Part shown: in pieces, positions 14,648-16,835 of the stretch
Layout of the letters: each line of letters starts with the position of its first letter
How positions within the stretch are numbered: the first letter of the stretch is position 1
Position numbers and translations under genes: made by a program
Notes under the pieces: generated by a model
Database searches by the model: none
Seen by the model: only the letters and a program-made list of their open reading frames with translations
Told to the model about the DNA's origin: nothing
Assembly (NCBI GenBank): GCA_012798185.1
Contig: JAAZNS010000187.1
Location: forward strand, 1-16,835
Direction: 5' to 3'
Source: Chloroflexota bacterium
GTDB lineage: Bacteria > Chloroflexota > Anaerolineae > Anaerolineales > UBA4823
DNA length: 16,835 nt

Positions 14648-14715
14648 TACCTGGTGAAGGGATTTTTGTTGTAAAAATGGGATGACAAATAAATTTCCGC
14701 GGTTATTTTTGAAGA

Positions 14716-15618
14716 TTACGATCTGGTAGTGTTATGATCAATCGCTGCGAATCCAATCCCAACCAGCACCAATATGATACCTAACAGATGATAAAGCGAA
14801 AAACTTTCTCGTAAAACCAAGCAGGAAAGAATTACAGCGCTGAGGGGCATCATCCCAGTGAAGACAGCCGCAGTGCTGGCTGGCACCTTTGCTAAACCGC
14901 GGAACCAGCAAATGAAGGCGACGATAGTTGCAAATCCCCCGTAATATAGAATAACCAGCCAGCCTTGCAGCGGGGTTTGTGCCCAATTGAAGGAAATAGC
15001 TTCGATCGATGCAAAAGGGATAAACATAACAAGCGCTATAACACTTAATATTGTCGTTCCTGCCAGATTGGAAACAACCGGAGAAGTAATCTTGCGAAAT
15101 ATGGTAAACAACGCTTCTCCCACCACTGCACTAAAAATGAGCAAATTGCCCAGCAGCGGATTAGGACCACGGTTAATATTAGGGTTAACACTTGCAATAT
15201 TGATTACCAGGATGCCAGCCAGCGAGAGAACAATACCAGCGATTTTTCTGCCATTTAATTGCTCTTTGAGAAACACAAATGAGATAATGCCCAAAACCGC
15301 CGGGGTGGTGCTGGTGATGATTCCGCTTTCGATAGCTGTTGTATATTTCAAGCCGACCAGCATGAAGACCGTAAATAAAAACACGCCGGATAAAGATTGA
15401 AGAAAAAGGTAGAACCAGATCTTCAAGTTTACCCGCGGAAATCCCTTTTCGCTGCTCAGTAACCAGGGAACCAGAATGAGGGATGCCGCCACAAATCTAA
15501 GGCAGCCACCCAAAAAGACAGGGAACGCTGAGATCAATAATTTACCGGCAACCACCGAGCTTCCAGCAAGCGCCATTGCCAAAGATAATTCAAGATATGC
15601 CTGGATATTTCTTTTCAT
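14716..15618 (-). CDS. EamA/DMT-family transporter, second copy
   Basis: This 300-residue permease has ten hydrophobic segments in two EamA repeats. The first contains GLKYTTAIESGIITSTTPAV followed by FVFLKEQLNGRKIAG. The second contains FRGLAKVPASTAAVFTGMMP followed by LVLRESFSLYHLLG. The frame extends to a GTG at 15633, but the ATG at 15618 has GGAG nine bases ahead and fits the family start, so I chose it. It is not a recent duplicate of the EamA protein at 8705-9580, as their motifs differ. It lies 53 bases downstream of the AraC-type regulator on the same strand, consistent with an operon. Substrate is unknown; a sugar or sugar breakdown product is a guess from the neighbouring glycosidase. 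Confidence 0.88.
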   Translation of the reverse strand: MKRNIQAYLELSLAMALAGSSVVAGKLLISAFPVFLGGCLRFVAASLILVPWLLSSEKGFPRVNLKIWFYLFLQSLSGVFLFTVFMLVGLKYTTAIESGIITSTTPAVLGIISFVFLKEQLNGRKIAGIVLSLAGILVINIASVNPNINRGPNPLLGNLLIFSAVVGEALFTIFRKITSPVVSNLAGTTILSVIALVMFIPFASIEAISFNWAQTPLQGWLVILYYGGFATIVAFICWFRGLAKVPASTAAVFTGMMPLSAVILSCLVLRESFSLYHLLGIILVLVGIGFAAIDHNTTRS

Positions 15619-15671
15619 TGGCAGCAACTCCACAAAAGCGAATTACTGCCAGAAGCATATTCCGTTTTTGG

Positions 15672-16496
15672 TTAGTTGTCTTGAATGAGATTGCTGTATA
15701 AGCCCGGTGTATAACCCCAGACGCGTTTAAACCAGCGGGTCAAGTGACTTTGATCGCTGAAACCGGTAGCGAGTGCTGCCTGCGCGATTGTTTCGCCTTT
15801 TACCAATAAGTCTTTAGCGTGCTGTAGCCGGATTTGCCTCAGATAGGTTTGCGGGGGCAACCCTACATACTGCTTGAACATATGCACCAGGTGAAAGCGG
15901 CTTATATTGGTTAAACGGCAAAGATCAGCCAACGAAATATGAGAGGCATAATGCGTCTGCATGTAATCTTTAATCAGCGATATTACATGCGGATCTTTTC
16001 TTACGGGCTTGATTTTTGGGGGATTTTCAGCATGGCGCAAGATCATTTGAGCAATCGTATTAACCAGGGTGATATCCTGGTCCAACAAATCCTGCCCTGT
16101 ATCTGTAAGTTTTATATGAAGACGGCGAATAGTTTGCGCCAACACTTCATCACGGATGACACCTGATTGAAAGAAAGGGAATCCCAAGGTGCGGTTAGCT
16201 ACTTCTGAGGCAATTTGTTGCCAAATAGCGGGATCGAAATAGAACATACGGTATGTCCATCCCTCGCTTTGCATGGCATGACCATCGTGTAATTCTCCTG
16301 GCAGACATAAGTTGATCTCTCCGCTTGCTGCGACAATATTTGCGCCACGATAATGAAATTCCAATGCCCCGCGCTCGATAATGCCGACAGCAAAACGATC
16401 GTGGGTATGGTTTGGAAATGTTTGAGTTACATAGGTGGCGTGCAGCATCTCCAGGTTATTGAATTGCGGTAAGCGCCAAACTTTAACACGTTCGAT
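15672..16496 (-). CDS. AraC-family transcription regulator (cupin plus double HTH), non-standard start
   Basis: This is a sugar-sensing-type DNA-binding regulator. The N-terminal AraC-binding cupin has the metal/ligand-type FPNHTHDRF and PGELHDGHA motifs. The C-terminal half (about 100 residues) has two helix-turn-helix units: ISLADLCRLTNISRFHLVHM with FKQYVGLPPQTYL, and IAQAALATGFSDQSHLTRWF with KRVWGYTPGLY. The first ATG (16448) is a poor start because its only GGAG touches it. The frame stays open 5' of it and encodes ERVKVWRLPQFNNLE, which matches the usual W-R-L-P start of this family. An AAGGTGA ribosome binding site sits six bases before an ATC codon at 16496. I therefore place the start at this ATC, giving about 274 residues. 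The adjacent glycosidase gene upstream and the permease downstream are likely targets. Confidence 0.88.
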   Translation of the reverse strand: MERVKVWRLPQFNNLEMLHATYVTQTFPNHTHDRFAVGIIERGALEFHYRGANIVAASGEINLCLPGELHDGHAMQSEGWTYRMFYFDPAIWQQIASEVANRTLGFPFFQSGVIRDEVLAQTIRRLHIKLTDTGQDLLDQDITLVNTIAQMILRHAENPPKIKPVRKDPHVISLIKDYMQTHYASHISLADLCRLTNISRFHLVHMFKQYVGLPPQTYLRQIRLQHAKDLLVKGETIAQAALATGFSDQSHLTRWFKRVWGYTPGLYSNLIQDN

Positions 16497-16502
16497 GATT
16501 AT

Positions 16503-16509
16503 TCACCTT
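16503..16509 (-). promoter_or_regulatory. Ribosome binding site that points to a non-ATG start
   Basis: AAGGTGA on the minus strand is followed by ATA ATC ATC GAA. There is no ATG, GTG or TTG in frame between it and the internal ATG 55 bases on. Its spacing suits the second ATC (16496-16494). Confidence 0.55.
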
Positions 16510-16562
16510 CAGAAATAGTATTTTTTGATTATTGCAGAAAAACAAATATATATCGGTACGTT

Positions 16563-16591
16563 GGTTATTCTAATAATAATTTTGAATAACC
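16563..16591. repeat. Inverted repeat, likely operator upstream of the AraC-type gene
   Basis: The perfect 8-base arms GGTTATTC (16563-16570) and GAATAACC (16584-16591) are separated by 13 AT-rich bases, so their starts are 21 bases apart, two helical turns. It lies between the glycosidase stop and the regulator start. It lacks a T-run on the minus strand, which argues against a terminator. Confidence 0.5.
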
Positions 16592-16656
16592 TTCCATTTT
16601 CATGAGGAAAAATTTTACACCAATTGTTACATTATCTTGATGGATGGCTTATTCAT

Positions 16657-16835
16657 TCATACTTTAAACTTTTTGAATTGCGGCAGATAATTCTTATGCA
16701 CAGCAAACAGTTCATTGACCATCTGGCGAATTTCTGCCAGGGAGAGAACGGCAGCGGTCAGCGGGTCATAGCAGATAGCGCGGTAGATCAGCGTTGGATC
16801 GCCGGTAAACGAAGCCTGGATTGCCATTTCTTCAA
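16657..16835 (-). CDS. Family 4 glycoside hydrolase, C-terminal 58 residues (cut by window edge)
   Basis: Only the end of this gene is in the window; it begins beyond 16835. The frame reads EEMAIQASFTGDPTLIYRAI, then CYDPLTAAVLSLAEIRQMVN, then ELFAVHKNYLPQFKKFKV and a TGA. The pattern A-ltgD..L...A...DPLT.AVLSL.EI..MV.E....H..YLP.F is that of the C-terminus of GH4 enzymes (alpha-galactosidase MelA, alpha-glucosidase or glucuronidase type). These use NAD and a divalent metal in an unusual oxidation-elimination mechanism. The catalytic residues lie in the missing part, so sugar specificity cannot be told. It is encoded just upstream of an AraC-type regulator and an EamA permease, suggesting a small sugar-use locus. 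Confidence 0.75.
   Translation of the reverse strand, partial: EEMAIQASFTGDPTLIYRAICYDPLTAAVLSLAEIRQMVNELFAVHKNYLPQFKKFKV

Noticed and set aside
14987..15400. 137-codon open frame on the plus strand inside the EamA transporter gene
   Set aside because: It is antisense to a gene with clear family motifs and has no ribosome binding site or recognisable product; it is a shadow of the codon pattern.
1..16835. tRNA, rRNA, CRISPR array, insertion sequence or phage genes
   Set aside because: No cloverleaf with a T-loop consensus, no regularly spaced repeats and no transposase, integrase or phage structural proteins were found on either strand.

Overview
The window is ordinary bacterial chromosome, gene-dense and of moderate GC. 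The best guess for the host is an anaerobic member of the Chloroflexota (Anaerolineae-like). The reasons are a SpoVS gene with no sporulation neighbours, a class D-type sortase with a long charged cytoplasmic N-terminus followed by a small basic tail-anchored protein, an M29 aminopeptidase, a bacterial sn-glycerol-1-phosphate dehydrogenase, and a mix of Shine-Dalgarno and apparently leaderless gene starts. This is inferred from gene content only. No rRNA, tRNA, CRISPR array, insertion sequence or phage gene was recognised.

Layout. 1-2.7 kb, minus strand: lpdA (dihydrolipoamide dehydrogenase), then an M29 aminopeptidase. 2.9-6.7 kb, plus strand: a membrane-anchored TPR protein, a lipoprotein with a concanavalin-like domain, and mtaB (tRNA methylthiotransferase), closed by a hairpin terminator that overlaps the mtaB stop codon. 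6.8-7.4 kb, minus: a secreted beta-sandwich protein. 7.7-8.6 kb, plus: an unrecognised 305-residue soluble protein behind the best sigma70-type promoter in the window. 8.7-10.9 kb, minus: an EamA-family and an MFS transporter. 10.9-11.45 kb: a 551-base gene-free stretch with interlocking inverted repeats and a repeated GGAA-N4-TTCCAAT motif. 11.4-13.1 kb: spoVS (minus), diverging from a sortase and a 76-residue membrane protein (plus). A symmetrical terminator follows at 13.25 kb. 13.3-16.8 kb, minus: the C-terminal end of a family 4 glycosidase, an AraC-type regulator, a second EamA transporter and a glycerol-1-phosphate dehydrogenase, in transcription order.

How the genes may work together. 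The last block looks like a small sugar-use locus: glycosidase, its likely AraC regulator and a permease, with the dehydrogenase behind its own promoter. The sortase and the small membrane protein suggest cell-surface protein anchoring, but no sortase substrate is visible here. The remaining genes look like housekeeping or single-gene units.

I see no convincing new multi-gene system. The signals most worth a second look are TATAAT-like boxes six bases before ATG at genes that lack ribosome binding sites (apparent leaderless genes), an AraC regulator whose real start seems to be a non-standard ATC codon, and the structured intergenic region at 10.9-11.45 kb.
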